Assembly: GCA_944384475.1 (NCBI GenBank) | Contig: CALWTN010000009.1 | Span: forward strand, 1-26,291 | Origin: an uncultured Clostridia bacterium | Lineage (GTDB): Bacteria; Bacillota; Clostridia; Christensenellales; UBA1242 | Direction: 5' to 3' | DNA length: 26,291 nt | Shown here: one piece after another, positions 15,050-21,958 of the stretch | Position numbering within the stretch: the stretch's first letter is position 1 | Layout: each line of letters opens with the position of its first letter | Translations under genes and position numbers: made by a program | The notes under the pieces: model-generated | What the model was told of the DNA's origin: nothing | The model's database searches: none | Seen by the model: the letters and a program-made list of their open reading frames with translations, nothing else

Positions 15050-16052
15050 TTTGCTTTTAGCGATTGAAGGTTGGGCGATTGCACTTATTGTGCTTTGCAC
15101 ATTGTTTGCGGTTGCTTTGACAGTTATCTTTATTTTAGTGCCATTAAAAACTTGGTTTGTTGCGCTTGTATCCGGCTCGCACATCTCTATGACAAGATTG
15201 GTGGGCATGAAACTTCGTAAAACCAACTATCGTTTGATTGTAAATGCTTACATCATGGCAAGAAAAGGCGGAATCAACATTTCAGTTACAGATTTAGAAA
15301 CGCACTTTATGGCGGGTGGTAATGTTGAAAACATCGTCAAAGCTTTGATTGCTGCCAACAGTGCGGGCATAAGCTTGGATGTCGATCTTGCCAAGGCGAT
15401 TGACCTTGCAGGAAGTGATGTCGTTGAGGCAGTTGAAACTTGCGTTACTCCTAAAATTATTGAGGTAAACGATATTTCAGCAGTTGCGCAAGACGGCATA
15501 GAAGTTAAAGTGAAAGTTAAAGTTACTGTTAAAACGGATATCGATGAATTGGTCGGTGGAGCAAGAGAAGACACCGTTATTGCCAGAGTTGGTAAAGGTA
15601 TAGTAAGTTGTATCGGTGCAGCTGAAACATACACTCAGTTGCTCGAAAGCCCTTCTGAAATTGCCGATGCAATTCTTGGCAAAGGTTTGGATGACGGAAC
15701 TGCGTATGATATTGTTTCAGTCGATGTTTCAGATATAGATATTGGCAGAAACTTAGGCGCTAAACTTGAAACAGAAGAAGCCGAAAAAGAGAAAAAACTT
15801 GCCGAGGCTCAAGCAGAGAGGTTGAGGTCTATGGCGGTGGCAGAAGAGCAGAAGATGAAGGCTAAAACACAAGAAATGAAAGCCGAGGTGCTTGCAGCGG
15901 AAGCCGAAATTCCAAAAGCTATTGCAAGTGCTATCAGAGATGGCAAATTTGGCGTTTTAGATTACTACAAACTTAAAAATCTTCAAGCGGACACTGCAAT
16001 GCGTGCTTCAATCGCTGGGGTTGAGCAAGACAGCGGCGATGGGGAGGCGTAA
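15042..16052 (+). CDS. floA: Flotillin-like protein FloA
   Basis: FloA scaffolds functional membrane microdomains. The 336-residue product (Bacillus about 331) has an N-terminal membrane segment (about 6-32), then an SPFH/PHB domain with the family stretches VGMKLRKTNYRLIV and the KARKGGI-like segment. A Glu/Ala-rich coiled coil (about 240-290) and the conserved LDYYKLKNLQADTAMR end follow. ATG 15042 is chosen because AAAGGAGGGG 15029-15038 lies just upstream; an earlier in-frame TTG at 15021 overlaps that region. The start overlaps the nfeD stop (ATGAATAG). Confidence 0.94.
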   Translation: MNSLLLAIEGWAIALIVLCTLFAVALTVIFILVPLKTWFVALVSGSHISMTRLVGMKLRKTNYRLIVNAYIMARKGGINISVTDLETHFMAGGNVENIVKALIAANSAGISLDVDLAKAIDLAGSDVVEAVETCVTPKIIEVNDISAVAQDGIEVKVKVKVTVKTDIDELVGGAREDTVIARVGKGIVSCIGAAETYTQLLESPSEIADAILGKGLDDGTAYDIVSVDVSDIDIGRNLGAKLETEEAEKEKKLAEAQAERLRSMAVAEEQKMKAKTQEMKAEVLAAEAEIPKAIASAIRDGKFGVLDYYKLKNLQADTAMRASIAGVEQDSGDGEA

Positions 16053-16054
16053 AA

Positions 16055-16531
16055 ATGTTGTGGCTGTGGATTGTATTATTAGTCGTTGGCGCAGCCATAG
16101 TTTGCTTGTTGCTGTTTGTGTATGAAAAACGTAAACAAATTTTCAGAAAGCGAACAAAAGAAGAAAAACAAGCAAAAAAACAGGCGAGAACGATAAAAAA
16201 ACAAGCAAAAACACATCCTGTTCAACAAGAAAAGCCAAAAAGTGAAATCTCTTTAACAGAAAAACTTATTGAGATTATCCCCGAAGAGGATTTTCAGCAA
16301 GAAGAATACTCGCCATCTGCTGAATTTGTTGAAGAAGAAGTGCTGCCTCCTGTAAGAAGAGTTCAAAGAAGGGTGCGACCTAATGATAACTTTGAGCAGT
16401 TTAGGCGAAATCATGGTTATAGCCAAGCACTAAAACAAAGCATTAAAGAACAAATAATTAATTTATCACCTGAAATGAAAGCATTGCTTTTGACAGGTGT
16501 GCTTGAAAGAAAAGATGATAACCAATTCTAA
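16055..16531 (+). CDS. Unknown single-pass membrane protein in the YqfB slot
   Basis: I do not recognise a family. The 158-residue product has one N-terminal membrane helix (about 3-23), then a very basic Lys/Arg/Gln stretch (about 25-60). An acidic middle (about 75-95), an RRVQRRVRP segment and an ordered-looking end, LSPEMKALLLTGVLERKDD, follow. The layout suggests an inner-face anchored protein with a charged linker and a short C-terminal binding element. GGGGAGG 16041-16047 sits eight bases before the ATG. It follows floA by two bases, in the place where Bacillus has the small gene yqfB, so a link to the flotillin microdomain is plausible but inferred. Confidence 0.7.
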   Translation: MLWLWIVLLVVGAAIVCLLLFVYEKRKQIFRKRTKEEKQAKKQARTIKKQAKTHPVQQEKPKSEISLTEKLIEIIPEEDFQQEEYSPSAEFVEEEVLPPVRRVQRRVRPNDNFEQFRRNHGYSQALKQSIKEQIINLSPEMKALLLTGVLERKDDNQF

Positions 16532-16542
16532 ACATTTTAAAG

Positions 16543-16578
16543 CACGCATATTTTAACTTGTAAAAGGAAATATGCGTG
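16543..16578 (+). promoter_or_regulatory. Hairpin spanning the yqfC ribosome site and start codon
   Basis: CACGCATATTT 16543-16553 pairs perfectly with AAATATGCGTG 16568-16578. The 14-base loop holds the AAAAGG ribosome site, and the GTG start codon of yqfC (16576) closes the 3' arm. A T-rich stretch follows within yqfC. It may act as a translation switch, as a terminator for the upstream cluster, or both. Confidence 0.65.
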
Positions 16579-16833
16579 TTTAATTTTTTTGATGAGATTA
16601 AAAAAGCTTTAAAGAACAATTCTTTCGTCCAGAAATATAACATTGTAAACATGTCTGGCAAACTTTTGTATGTCGAAGGGCATGCGGGCATTTTAAGACT
16701 TTCTAAGGAGGAGATTTCTTTTAAATACAAAGGCGGAGTGATTATTGTGGAGGGAAAGGATTTGATGCTCAGTGAACTTATGCCTCAGACGCTCAAAATC
16801 ACGGGAGAAATTAAGCGAGTTGAGGCGCTGTGA
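16576..16833 (+). CDS. yqfC: YqfC-like sporulation protein (YabP/YqfC family)
   Basis: The family is made in the mother cell during endospore formation, and yqfC normally precedes yqfD. The 85-residue product has the family pattern: a short helical head, then KYNIVNMSGKLLYVEGHAG, ILRLSKEEISFKYKGGVIIVEGKDL and LSELMPQTLKITGEI. The start is GTG with AAAAGG eight bases ahead, inside a perfect hairpin. yqfD begins in the stop codon. Its presence suggests spore formation or a spore-forming ancestry. Confidence 0.87.
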   Translation: MFNFFDEIKKALKNNSFVQKYNIVNMSGKLLYVEGHAGILRLSKEEISFKYKGGVIIVEGKDLMLSELMPQTLKITGEIKRVEAL

Positions 16834-17978
16834 TGAAGAGGAGAAACTATCATCTTTTTGAAATTAAAGGGCTTAATCAAGAACGATTTTTTAACCAACT
16901 TTGTAAAGATTTTGAAGTTTTTGAAATAGACAGGCTACAAAAAAACCACTGTAAATTTAAAGTAAAATACCATGATGGCAAAAAAGTAAAAAAAATTTTA
17001 TTGCAAAACAATTATCAAATTATTAGTGAAAAAAAGGCAGGTTTTTTTAATAATTTGCATATTTTTTTGACAAGTTATGGATTGATAGCAGGCATAGTTT
17101 TAAGCGTTTTTTTGTATTGTTTGCAATCGCCGTTTATTCAGAAAGTTGAAGTTAGAGGCGTGGAAAACTATCTAGAAATCGAAGAATTTGTGGAAAAAAA
17201 TTTACCCACAAAAAACAAAAACGCAATCGACATCTCTCAAATTGAACACATGATCAATTATCATTTTGATGAGATTAGTTTTGTCAGTGGCGCTGTGATA
17301 GGACAGAGTTTGGTTATAAACGTTAAAACAGAAATTGTTCCGCCTGAGATGAAGGATGAGTTTGCGCCTATCGTTTCACAATATGACGGCGTGATTACAG
17401 ATATTGAACTTGTTCAGGGAACTTTGAAGGTTGAGGTTGGCGACATCATTCAAAAGGGGCAAATTTTGGTGGAAGGATATGTTGTAAATTCACAAGGAGA
17501 GCAGTTTAACATTCAGCCAAAAGCAAATATCTATATGGATATATGGGTGGAAGGAGAGGCAACTCATTTTAATGAGAGGCTGGTGACTTATCGCACAGGT
17601 AATAAGGTTATACAAGTGTGCGTAACGCTGTTTGGACAGCAATTTTATTCAAATGGCAAGACGTGCAACTTTGAACAGTTTGAAACGCAACAGACTTCAC
17701 AAATGTTAAATAAAAACAATATTTTGCCATTTGTGGTCACAAAAACAACTTATTATGAACTGAAATCGCAAAAAATAACTTCCACTTTTGAACAAGAAAA
17801 AGAGAATGTAATAGAACTTGCAAAGCAAAACTGCTTGCAAAAACTTCAAGGATGTGAGATAATAAAAAAAGAAAATTATCAAATCATAGAAGGAGCAGGC
17901 AGCACAACGGTTAGATATGTTATAACCGCAAATTTGCTGGTGCAAGGAGAAAATGAAAGTTTACACAAACAAACCTAA
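16833..17978 (+). CDS. yqfD: YqfD sporulation protein
   Basis: YqfD is a membrane protein needed for normal spore development in Bacillus; its molecular action is not settled. The 381-residue product has a cytoplasmic N-terminal part, a membrane helix (about 75-100) and an external region. This includes a POTRA-like start (VEVRGVENYLEIEEF) and the conserved stretch YDGVITDIELVQGTLKVEVG followed by DIIQKGQILVEGYV. Length is close to the family norm (about 400). ATG 16833 overlaps the yqfC stop; GAGG lies seven bases before it. Its end overlaps ybeY by 26 bases. The phoH and yqfF genes that normally follow are absent. Confidence 0.88.
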   Translation: MKRRNYHLFEIKGLNQERFFNQLCKDFEVFEIDRLQKNHCKFKVKYHDGKKVKKILLQNNYQIISEKKAGFFNNLHIFLTSYGLIAGIVLSVFLYCLQSPFIQKVEVRGVENYLEIEEFVEKNLPTKNKNAIDISQIEHMINYHFDEISFVSGAVIGQSLVINVKTEIVPPEMKDEFAPIVSQYDGVITDIELVQGTLKVEVGDIIQKGQILVEGYVVNSQGEQFNIQPKANIYMDIWVEGEATHFNERLVTYRTGNKVIQVCVTLFGQQFYSNGKTCNFEQFETQQTSQMLNKNNILPFVVTKTTYYELKSQKITSTFEQEKENVIELAKQNCLQKLQGCEIIKKENYQIIEGAGSTTVRYVITANLLVQGENESLHKQT

Positions 17979-18426
17979 ATATTTGCAGCAAACAGTATTT
18001 GAAGAGGCGCTTAAACTTACAGATAATCAGGTGGCTGGTGTCGCAGTTGGGGTGCAATTTGTTTCAAAAGCAAAAATTAAAAGGCTGAATTTAACAAAAA
18101 GAGGCGTTAATAAAGTTACAGACGTGCTTTCTTTTCCTATGTTTGAAGTTAAGAAAAAATCAAGTCTTCAAAATTTTATTTCAGAAGCAGATCCTATGAC
18201 CAAGGAGTTGGAGATAGGCGACATTGTCATCTGCACAGCAGTTGCAAAAAAACAAGCCAAAGCTTATGGGCATTCGCTTAAAAGAGAACTCAATTTTTTA
18301 GCACTGCATGGCTTTTTGCATTTGCTGGGCTATGACCATTTAAATCAGCGGCAGGAAAAAGAGATGTTTTCACTTGCTGAAAAAATTTTGCAAAATTGCA
18401 ATATAACGAGAGGTGGGCATGTTTAA
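17953..18426 (+). CDS. ybeY: Endoribonuclease YbeY
   Basis: YbeY is a zinc-dependent RNase involved in 16S rRNA maturation and ribosome quality control. The 157-residue product has the metal site HGFLHLLGYDH with H119, H123 and H129, preceded by the conserved TDVLSFPM segment (about 56-63) and GDIVIC (about 89-94). AAGGAG precedes the ATG. It overlaps yqfD upstream and era downstream by a few bases. YbeY and Era are known functional partners in small-subunit maturation, which fits the coupling. Confidence 0.95.
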   Translation: MKVYTNKPKYLQQTVFEEALKLTDNQVAGVAVGVQFVSKAKIKRLNLTKRGVNKVTDVLSFPMFEVKKKSSLQNFISEADPMTKELEIGDIVICTAVAKKQAKAYGHSLKRELNFLALHGFLHLLGYDHLNQRQEKEMFSLAEKILQNCNITRGGHV

Positions 18427-19264
18427 ATTTGGATATGTTGCAATTTTAGGTAAACCTAACGCAGGCAAAAGCACACTTATCAACAAGCTGGTTGGCATGC
18501 GGCTTGCTATCGTTTCAGAAAAACCGCAAACGACTCGTGATAATATTTTGGCGATTGTGACAAGCAAGGATTATCAACTTGTGCTGATCGACACGCCTGG
18601 CATTCACAAGGCGACTTCTCATCTTGACAAAGTTATGATGAAAAATGTGCGCTCAGCCAAAGCGAGCGCTGATGTTGTGGTGTATTTGATTGACAGCTCA
18701 ATCAAAGTTGACGAGCAGGAGGTTGAGCATATCGCCAAGATGAGAAGCGATGGCATAAATGTGATTGTGGCAGGCTCTAAAAGCGACAAGAAAAAATATG
18801 ATAATGGATGCGACATTTATTTTTCTGCAAAAAATGGTGAAAATATTGACAAATTATTAGATAAAATTTTACAATTTTTGCCTGAATCTAAAACAAAAAA
18901 CTTTTTGTATGATGCAGATGAGGTGACAGATAAGCCAATAAAGTTTTTGGTGGCAGAGTATGTTAGAGAAGCAGTTTTGAAAACTTTGAAAAAGGAAGTG
19001 CCGCATGGTGTGGCAGTAACCATTCAAAAATTTGAAGAAAAAAAAGAAATTGTCAGCATTGATGCGGACATAATTTGCGAAAAGGCCTCGCATAAAGGAA
19101 TTATCATTGGCAAGGGCGGAGAAACTTTAAAAAAGATTGGCATTATGGCAAGAGAAATGAGCCAAGAGTTGTTGGGCAAAAAAGTTATGCTTAAACTTTT
19201 TGTAAAAGTTGAAGAGAACTGGAAAAACAAGCCTAATAAACTTACTGATTTGGGCTATAACTAG
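18419..19264 (+). CDS. era: GTPase Era, with an atypical G4 motif
   Basis: Era binds the 3' end of 16S rRNA and acts in 30S maturation. The 281-residue product has the P-loop GKPNAGKS (11-18), the switch SEKPQTTRD (33-41), DTPGIH (58-63) and G5 SAK (136-138). A C-terminal KH domain follows with GKGG (231-234). The G4 motif, usually NKxD, reads GSKSDKKK (119-126). The segment between G4 and G5, normally some 30 residues, is only about a dozen, so helix alpha4 seems shortened. The reading frame is intact. ATG 18419 fits the AGAGGTGG site; a GTG at 18413 lies within it. The stop codon abuts the cloverleaf repeat. Confidence 0.93.
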   Translation: MFKFGYVAILGKPNAGKSTLINKLVGMRLAIVSEKPQTTRDNILAIVTSKDYQLVLIDTPGIHKATSHLDKVMMKNVRSAKASADVVVYLIDSSIKVDEQEVEHIAKMRSDGINVIVAGSKSDKKKYDNGCDIYFSAKNGENIDKLLDKILQFLPESKTKNFLYDADEVTDKPIKFLVAEYVREAVLKTLKKEVPHGVAVTIQKFEEKKEIVSIDADIICEKASHKGIIIGKGGETLKKIGIMAREMSQELLGKKVMLKLFVKVEENWKNKPNKLTDLGYN

Positions 19265-19375
19265 GCGAGCAAGGCTTGCGTGCCTGCAAAGGCACGCAAG
19301 GCGCTGCTGCGTTATGCAGCAGCGGAGCTGATTTAGCCTTTTGCTAAATCAGCCCTTGCTCGCCGTATTTTTTTT
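19264..19375 (+). repeat. Perfect four-way 'cloverleaf' palindrome followed by a T run
   Basis: An 11-base outer stem pairs 19264-19274 with 19354-19364. It encloses three hairpins: a 10-base stem 19275-19284/19291-19300 with loop TGCAAA; a 9-base stem 19302-19310/19316-19324 with loop GTTAT; and an 11-base stem 19327-19337/19343-19353 with loop CTTTT. All four stems are perfect. Only three junction bases are unpaired (19301, 19325, 19326). T at 19368-19375 follows, so it probably also ends era transcription. The element is much more G+C-rich than its surroundings. It begins at the last base of the era stop codon. It could be an elaborate terminator, a mobile palindromic repeat, or a structured RNA. 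I do not recognise a named family. Confidence 0.85.
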
Positions 19376-19436
19376 GTGGCAAATCACATTTTTTTGAAAT
19401 ATAGTGTAACAAGAGCTCTACGCAAAAGAGGAAAAA

Positions 19437-20204
19437 ATGTCAGATCTTGCCAAAGTAATATTAGGAATAAGTTTCATTTTTGTGATGACTTCGCTTGGTG
19501 CGGCAAGCGCTTTGCTCGTCAAAAATAAAATCAGCGTTAAAGTAAGCAAATTGATTGTCGGCTTTTCCTCTGGCATAATGATAGCCGCTTCAATCTGGTC
19601 GTTGCTGCTGCCTGCTATTGAGCAATCAGAGGCTTATGGCGCATTTAATTTTGTCCCAGCAGTTGCAGGCTTTTTAATCGGTGGGCTGTTTTTGGGATTA
19701 ATTGATTTTTTAAGCAACAAAATCAACAAAACTAATGGCGGCATGAAAAAATCAAGCAAACTTTTCTTAGCAATGACATTGCATAACATTCCCGAAGGCA
19801 TTGCTGTTGGCGTGGCATTTGGAAGTGCGTGGGCAAGTAAAGATGCTGCTGTGATGGCATTGGCATTAAGTTTGGCAATAGGGATGGGGATCCAAAATTT
19901 TCCCGAAGGCATGGCGATTGCGCTGCCGATGAAGCAAGCGTCTGGCAGCAAAGCCAAAGGCTTTTTTATGGGAGTTCTAAGTGGCGTGGTAGAACCTGTG
20001 GGCGCAGTGCTAGGTTTTTTCTTAGCGGCAAGCATAACCGTTATTATGCCTTGGGCGCTTTCTTTTGCCGCAGGCGCTATGATATATGTGGTTGTTAGCG
20101 AATTGTTTCCTGAAAGCCAAGTGGGCGAGGGTGCAGTTTTAGGAACTTGGGGAACAATGCTTGGTTTTATGTTGATGATGGCGCTTGATGTCGGTTTGGG
20201 TTAA
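19437..20204 (+). CDS. ZIP-family divalent metal transporter
   Basis: ZIP proteins import zinc, iron or manganese across the membrane. The 255-residue product has about eight hydrophobic segments. The family's metal-binding helices are clear: LHNIPEGIAVGVAFG (H116, N117, E120) in TM4 and IQNFPEGMAIALP (N154, E157) in TM5. The His pair usual in the second helix is replaced by Gln-Asn, as in some GufA-like bacterial members. The central loop is short and not His-rich. AAGAGG 19426-19431 precedes the ATG. No strong promoter was found between the cloverleaf T run and the gene. Substrate cannot be told from sequence. Confidence 0.9.
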   Translation: MSDLAKVILGISFIFVMTSLGAASALLVKNKISVKVSKLIVGFSSGIMIAASIWSLLLPAIEQSEAYGAFNFVPAVAGFLIGGLFLGLIDFLSNKINKTNGGMKKSSKLFLAMTLHNIPEGIAVGVAFGSAWASKDAAVMALALSLAIGMGIQNFPEGMAIALPMKQASGSKAKGFFMGVLSGVVEPVGAVLGFFLAASITVIMPWALSFAAGAMIYVVVSELFPESQVGEGAVLGTWGTMLGFMLMMALDVGLG

Positions 20205-20225
20205 AAAAACGCCTTCACAGGCGTT
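20203..20225 (-). terminator. Terminator in the ZIP/hydrolase convergent gap
   Basis: AACGCC 20208-20213 pairs with GGCGTT 20220-20225. On the minus strand seven T follow (20203-20209), giving a good terminator for the hydrolase gene. On the plus strand the T run is poor, so it serves the ZIP gene less well. Confidence 0.75.
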
Positions 20226-20838
20226 ATCTTGAAAGAAATCTGATAAATAAATTTAAGTTTCGCTTTTGGCTTTCGGCGTTGGACATGTCGCCATGCCCGC
20301 TGGCTAGAATTTCGAAAGGGATGCGTTCTTTGATTGTAATCAAACTTTGCAACATTTGTTGTTTGCTTCCACCATAAAGGTCTGTTCTGCCGATGCCTTG
20401 ACTAAAAAGCACATCGCCTGCAAACAATGTTCCGTCAATCAAGTATCCCATTGAACATTTAGAGTGCCCCGGCAATAGAGTTGCGGCGATTTCAAACTCG
20501 CCGAGTGAAAATTCTTGCTCATCTTCCAGCAAAACAAAGTTAGAAAAATCTTCAATTTTAAAAGTTTCGCCATAGTTTTTAGCAGGGTCGGAAAGGGTTT
20601 CGACTATTTTTTTTGAAGCAAAAATTTTGCAACCAAAATGATTTGCAATTTCAACCGCGTGCAAGCAATGGTCATAATGTCCGTGAGTTAAAAGCAAGCC
20701 CAAAACTTTGTGATTTGCCACTTTTTGAGCGATTTGCTGAGGCTGCGCACCAGCATCGATAATTAAACATTCGTTGTTTTTCTTGGCAATAAAAGTGTTG
20801 CTTTCAAGAAGTGAAGATATAATTTGTTCTGTTTGCAT
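20224..20838 (-). CDS. Metallo-beta-lactamase-fold hydrolase, glyoxalase II-like
   Basis: The 204-residue product has the complete two-metal site: THGHYDH (H52, H54, D56, H57), LLPGHS (H125), FAGDVLF (D142) and ASGHG (H182). The pattern GIGRTDLYGG is typical of the small YqgX/GloB-like group, which hydrolyses thioesters such as S-lactoylglutathione analogues. The substrate here is not known, and low-GC bacteria often lack glutathione. No Shine-Dalgarno is present, and a perfect TATAAT ends six bases before the ATG, so the message probably starts at or next to the start codon (leaderless). Confidence 0.9.
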   Translation of the reverse strand: MQTEQIISSLLESNTFIAKKNNECLIIDAGAQPQQIAQKVANHKVLGLLLTHGHYDHCLHAVEIANHFGCKIFASKKIVETLSDPAKNYGETFKIEDFSNFVLLEDEQEFSLGEFEIAATLLPGHSKCSMGYLIDGTLFAGDVLFSQGIGRTDLYGGSKQQMLQSLITIKERIPFEILASGHGDMSNAESQKRNLNLFIRFLSR

Positions 20839-20844
20839 GATTTT

Positions 20845-20873
20845 ATTATACTCGCATATTTTTTTAAAACCAA
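20845..20873 (-). promoter_or_regulatory. Promoter of the hydrolase gene, apparently leaderless
   Basis: On the minus strand TTGGTT (20868-20873), a 17-base spacer and TATAAT (20845-20850). The expected start point, about seven bases past the -10, falls on the ATG at 20838. Confidence 0.7.
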
Positions 20874-20877
20874 ACGC

Positions 20878-20906
20878 TTGACAATAAAAAATAAAAATGA
20901 TAAAAT
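20878..20906 (+). promoter_or_regulatory. Promoter of tRNA-Trp
   Basis: TTGACA at 20878-20883, 17-base spacer, TAAAAT at 20901-20906 preceded by TGA. It is divergent from the hydrolase promoter; the two -35 boxes are five bases apart. Confidence 0.82.
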
Positions 20907-20921
20907 TTTTTTACATTTCTT

Positions 20922-20995
20922 AGGGGTGTAGTTTAGTGGTAAAACAGTGGTCTCCAAAACCATTGTCGAGGGTTCAATTCCTTCCACCCCTGCCA
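20922..20995 (+). tRNA. trnW: tRNA-Trp (anticodon CCA)
   Basis: A complete cloverleaf: acceptor AGGGGTG 20922-20928 with CACCCCT, D arm GTTT...AAAC, anticodon stem GTGGT with ACCAT around loop CTCCAAA (anticodon CCA), T arm GAGGG with CCTTC around TTCAATT. G is the discriminator base and CCA is encoded. It has its own promoter and terminator, so it is a single-gene unit. Confidence 0.96.
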
Positions 20996-21000
20996 ATAAA

Positions 21001-21027
21001 AAAACTCGCCAAAATGCGAGTTTTTTT
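21001..21027 (+). terminator. Terminator after tRNA-Trp
   Basis: AAAACTCGC 21001-21009 pairs with GCGAGTTTT 21016-21024, with T to 21027. The A run on the left lets it serve the minus-strand dnaI too, whose stop lies just beyond. Confidence 0.88.
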
Positions 21028-21040
21028 GTATTTTTCAAAA

Positions 21041-21949
21041 TTATTTTTTTATTCTTAAATCTTTGCCTGACATTTGCAACACTATGGACTTGTCTTTGTT
21101 TACTATGCGTGAAAAAATGCGTTCGTCATAGTGAGACATAATTTGCTGTGGCTCAAAGTTGGAAGTTATCACTGTGCGCAGATTGCGAGATTGACGCTCG
21201 TTTATCAAAAGGTAAAGATATTCACGTGTCACGTTTTTGTAGATTGGCTCAGTGCCAAGGTCGTCTATAAAAAGAACCTCTATGCCAAGCAGTTCATCAA
21301 GCAACATCTGTTTTTGCTCTTCGCTTGCTGTGTGAATTTGCAAAAATTTTTGGTTGAGTGCAAAGGCTGACATCACTTGACAAAGCTTGCCCTCAGTTAT
21401 AAGTTTTTTTGCCATACATTTCATAAGGTGGGTTTTTCCAGTGCCCGTTTGCCCAAACAAATAGACGAGTGTTTTTTGTGTTGGGGTAGAGCACCATTTT
21501 TGCATGAGTGAATATATTTTTTTTGCTTCTTCACAATTTTCAAAAATTGAAAAGTCAGAGTTTGAAAAATCTTCCAGACTGTCAAAGCCGCTGTTTTTCA
21601 AAAGCAGTTTTGTGATTTCTTGCTTTAAGCATGTGCAATATTTTCCGTCTATTAAGCCACTGTCATTGCAGCGTTTGCAATGATAATTAGGCAAAATTGA
21701 GCCAATTTTTAATGATTTTTTTATTTTTTCGCATTCTTTTTGCCATTTTTCAACTTCTTTGCCGTTATTTTTTATTCCAAAAGCTTCATCCTTGGCTTGA
21801 TTTTGAATTGCTTGCTGCAAATTTTGATATGCAAGTTTAAATTGCGAATTTTTAAAGGCTAATGACAAAGCCTCTTGCGCAGATGCCTCGGCAAGGATTT
21901 TTCTTTGTCTAATTATTGTAAGCGCTTGATTTACTAGGCTTTGTTTCAT
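21041..21949 (-). CDS. dnaI: DnaI-like replicative helicase loader
   Basis: DnaI is the AAA+ protein that loads the replicative helicase at the origin and at restarting forks. The 302-residue product has a helical N-terminal helicase-binding region. A zinc-type cluster CKRCNDSGLIDGKYCTC (Cys 91, 94, 105, 107) follows, then the AAA+ core: Walker A GQTGTGKT (166-173), Walker B LFIDD (226-230), sensor ITSN (261-264) and an arginine-finger candidate SRI (280-282). AGGAG overlaps the stop codon of the upstream DnaD-like gene, nine bases away. The dnaB/dnaD-dnaI pairing is the Gram-positive initiation module, which supports the role. Confidence 0.93.
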   Translation of the reverse strand: MKQSLVNQALTIIRQRKILAEASAQEALSLAFKNSQFKLAYQNLQQAIQNQAKDEAFGIKNNGKEVEKWQKECEKIKKSLKIGSILPNYHCKRCNDSGLIDGKYCTCLKQEITKLLLKNSGFDSLEDFSNSDFSIFENCEEAKKIYSLMQKWCSTPTQKTLVYLFGQTGTGKTHLMKCMAKKLITEGKLCQVMSAFALNQKFLQIHTASEEQKQMLLDELLGIEVLFIDDLGTEPIYKNVTREYLYLLINERQSRNLRTVITSNFEPQQIMSHYDERIFSRIVNKDKSIVLQMSGKDLRIKK

Positions 21950-21958
21950 TTTTTCTCC

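Noticed and set aside
20763..21038. 91-codon minus-strand frame over the tRNA
   Set aside because: It runs through the tRNA-Trp gene, its promoter and its terminator.
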